The notes under the pieces: model-generated
The model's database searches: none
Seen by the model: the letters and a program-made list of their open reading frames with translations, nothing else
What the model was told of the DNA's origin: nothing
Part shown: positions 62,920 to 64,000 of the stretch, piece after piece
Layout: the number at the start of each line of letters is the position of its first letter
Numbering within the stretch: position 1 is the first letter of the stretch
Assembly: GCF_021740465.1 (NCBI RefSeq)
Contig: NZ_JAIOZR010000011.1
Location: 1 to 64,000 of the forward strand
Source: Chlorobium sp.
GTDB lineage: Bacteria; Bacteroidota; Chlorobiia; Chlorobiales; Chlorobiaceae
Length of the DNA stretch: 64,000 bases
Direction: 5' to 3'
Translations under genes and position numbers: made by a program

Positions 62920-64000
62920 ATGAAGTATGAATTAGTCGTGGGCCTTGAGGTCCACTGTCAGCTCAACACCAACAGCAAGGCCTTCTGCGGTTGTTCAACC
63001 CGCTTCGGTAACCCGGCCAACACCAACGTGTGTCCGGTATGCCTGGCTCTTCCGGGAGCCCTTCCGGTGCTGAACGCCCGCGTGGTGGAGGATGCCGTCA
63101 AGCTCGGTCTGGCAACCGGCTGCGCGATAGCTCCCTCCTCAGTTCTTGCCCGCAAGAACTATTTCTACCCCGATCTTCCGAAAGGATACCAGATATCCCA
63201 GTTCGAGGAACCGATCTGCACGGAAGGCATGCTGCATATCGACGGTGGTGAAGGCCGCCGCGAAATCCGGCTGATCAGGATCCATATCGAGGAGGATGCC
63301 GGCAAATCCATTCATGATATCGGCGAGGAGACCTATATCGACGTGAACCGTTGCGGCGTACCGCTTCTTGAAATTGTCAGCTACCCCGATATCCGGACTT
63401 CGAAGGAGGCGTCGGCCTATCTGCAGAAGCTTCGTCAGATCGTGAAGTACCTTGGCATTTCCGACGGCAACATGGAGGAGGGCAGCCTCCGCTGCGACGC
63501 CAACGTTTCGGTCCGCCTGTTCGGCGACGAGGAGTACGGCACCCGCACCGAGATCAAGAACATGAACTCCTTCAAGAATGTCGAGAAGGCCATCGAGTAC
63601 GAAATGCAGCGCCATATCGACGTCATCGAGGGTGGTGGAAAAATTGTACAGGAAACCAGGCTCTGGGATGCCGACAAGGGGGAGACCCGTTCGATGCGCG
63701 GCAAGGAGTTCGCTCACGACTACCGTTATTTTCCCGATCCCGATCTGGTGCCGGTGCTTGTCGACAGCGGGATGCTCGAACGCATCAGGCTCGAGTTGCC
63801 CGAGTTTCCCGAGGATCGCGAGCGCCGTTTTGTTGAAGAGTACTGCATTCCGGCATACGATGCCGCAGTTCTGACGGTCGAACGCGAAGTCGCCGATTAC
63901 TTCGAGGAGACCGTAGCGGTTTCGGGCGATGCCAAGGCGGCATCGAACTGGGTCATGGGCGAGGTGATGCGCACCCTCAAGGAGAAATATCTCGACATCG
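62920..64000 (+). CDS. gatB: Asp-tRNA(Asn)/Glu-tRNA(Gln) amidotransferase subunit B, 5' part (cut by window edge)
   Basis: The frame opens at ATG 62920 with [17 protein letters not shown] and runs past the right edge, so ~360 codons are visible of about 475. Landmarks are [30 protein letters not shown] with zinc Cys pairs, [27 protein letters not shown] and SYPDIRTS. It converts misacylated Glu-tRNA(Gln) or Asp-tRNA(Asn) together with GatA and GatC. It follows the SYLF gene by 67 bases. Confidence 0.95.
   Translation, partial: MKYELVVGLEVHCQLNTNSKAFCGCSTRFGNPANTNVCPVCLALPGALPVLNARVVEDAVKLGLATGCAIAPSSVLARKNYFYPDLPKGYQISQFEEPICTEGMLHIDGGEGRREIRLIRIHIEEDAGKSIHDIGEETYIDVNRCGVPLLEIVSYPDIRTSKEASAYLQKLRQIVKYLGISDGNMEEGSLRCDANVSVRLFGDEEYGTRTEIKNMNSFKNVEKAIEYEMQRHIDVIEGGGKIVQETRLWDADKGETRSMRGKEFAHDYRYFPDPDLVPVLVDSGMLERIRLELPEFPEDRERRFVEEYCIPAYDAAVLTVEREVADYFEETVAVSGDAKAASNWVMGEVMRTLKEKYLDI

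Overview
The window reads as a contiguous piece of a green sulfur bacterium (Chlorobiaceae, Chlorobium/Chlorobaculum/Prosthecochloris type) chromosome. Reasons: a tandem pair of cytochrome c-555-like genes, a type-E fumarate reductase/succinate dehydrogenase (SdhA, SdhB and a CCG-domain third subunit) that suits a reductive TCA cycle, atpA-atpG detached from the other ATP synthase genes, a B12-binding radical SAM protein of the BchE/BchQ/BchR superfamily, and a partial FrhB/BciB-like gene at the left edge. Nearly all of it is housekeeping gene space with short spacers. I see no insertion sequence, phage or CRISPR array.

Layout. 1-2.8 kb: edge of an FrhB-type iron-sulfur flavoprotein gene, a DUF1997 protein, an ICMT-like membrane methyltransferase and an alpha/beta hydrolase. 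2.8-9.1 kb: a CsoR-family repressor with its own palindromic operator, followed by TolC, a drastically shortened membrane-fusion lipoprotein, an RND pump, a 102-aa protein with a CNC motif and an MBL-fold hydrolase. The regulator keeps the two Cys but not the His of copper sensors, so a persulfide-sensing (CstR-like) sulfide-stress operon is the favoured reading. 9.3-13.5 kb: CBS protein and sdhABC. 13.7-17.6 kb: hemE, a K+ channel with a zinc-ribbon tail, gmhA, ribH and plsC. 17.6-26.7 kb: thrC/thrB, atpA-atpG and thrA-cinA. 26.8-31.4 kb: mutL, tRNA-Arg, a cytochrome c, mtgA and an unknown membrane protein. 31.5-33.8 kb: ArsR regulator, 54-aa Cys-rich protein and an ABC exporter. 33.9-36.4 kb: HslJ-like lipoprotein, then leuA behind a complete leucine attenuator (promoter, leader peptide with five Leu in a six-residue stretch, terminator). 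36.5-39.4 kb: zur-like gene behind a long palindrome and znuACB. 39.4-44.9 kb: UspA, a MobB-MobA fusion, Pmp3, GDPD, a MoaC-MoaB/Mog fusion and moeA. 44.9-60 kb: Bat-type (aerotolerance-like) genes in three separate clusters, interleaved with proC, a SemiSWEET, the two c-555 genes, the radical SAM gene, a class V aminotransferase, carA, yajC and tsaD. 60.1-64 kb: a small unknown protein, a half-length ClpB, a hairpin-rich non-coding element, a SYLF lipid-binding protein and the 5' part of gatB.

The most noteworthy items are the CstR-like operon with its missing-middle adaptor, the leu attenuator, the ArsR/Cys-rich/ABC cassette, the half-length ClpB followed by a 20-bp perfect inverted repeat, and the dispersed Bat system. 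All functional calls come from reading translated sequence and motifs. No database search was run.
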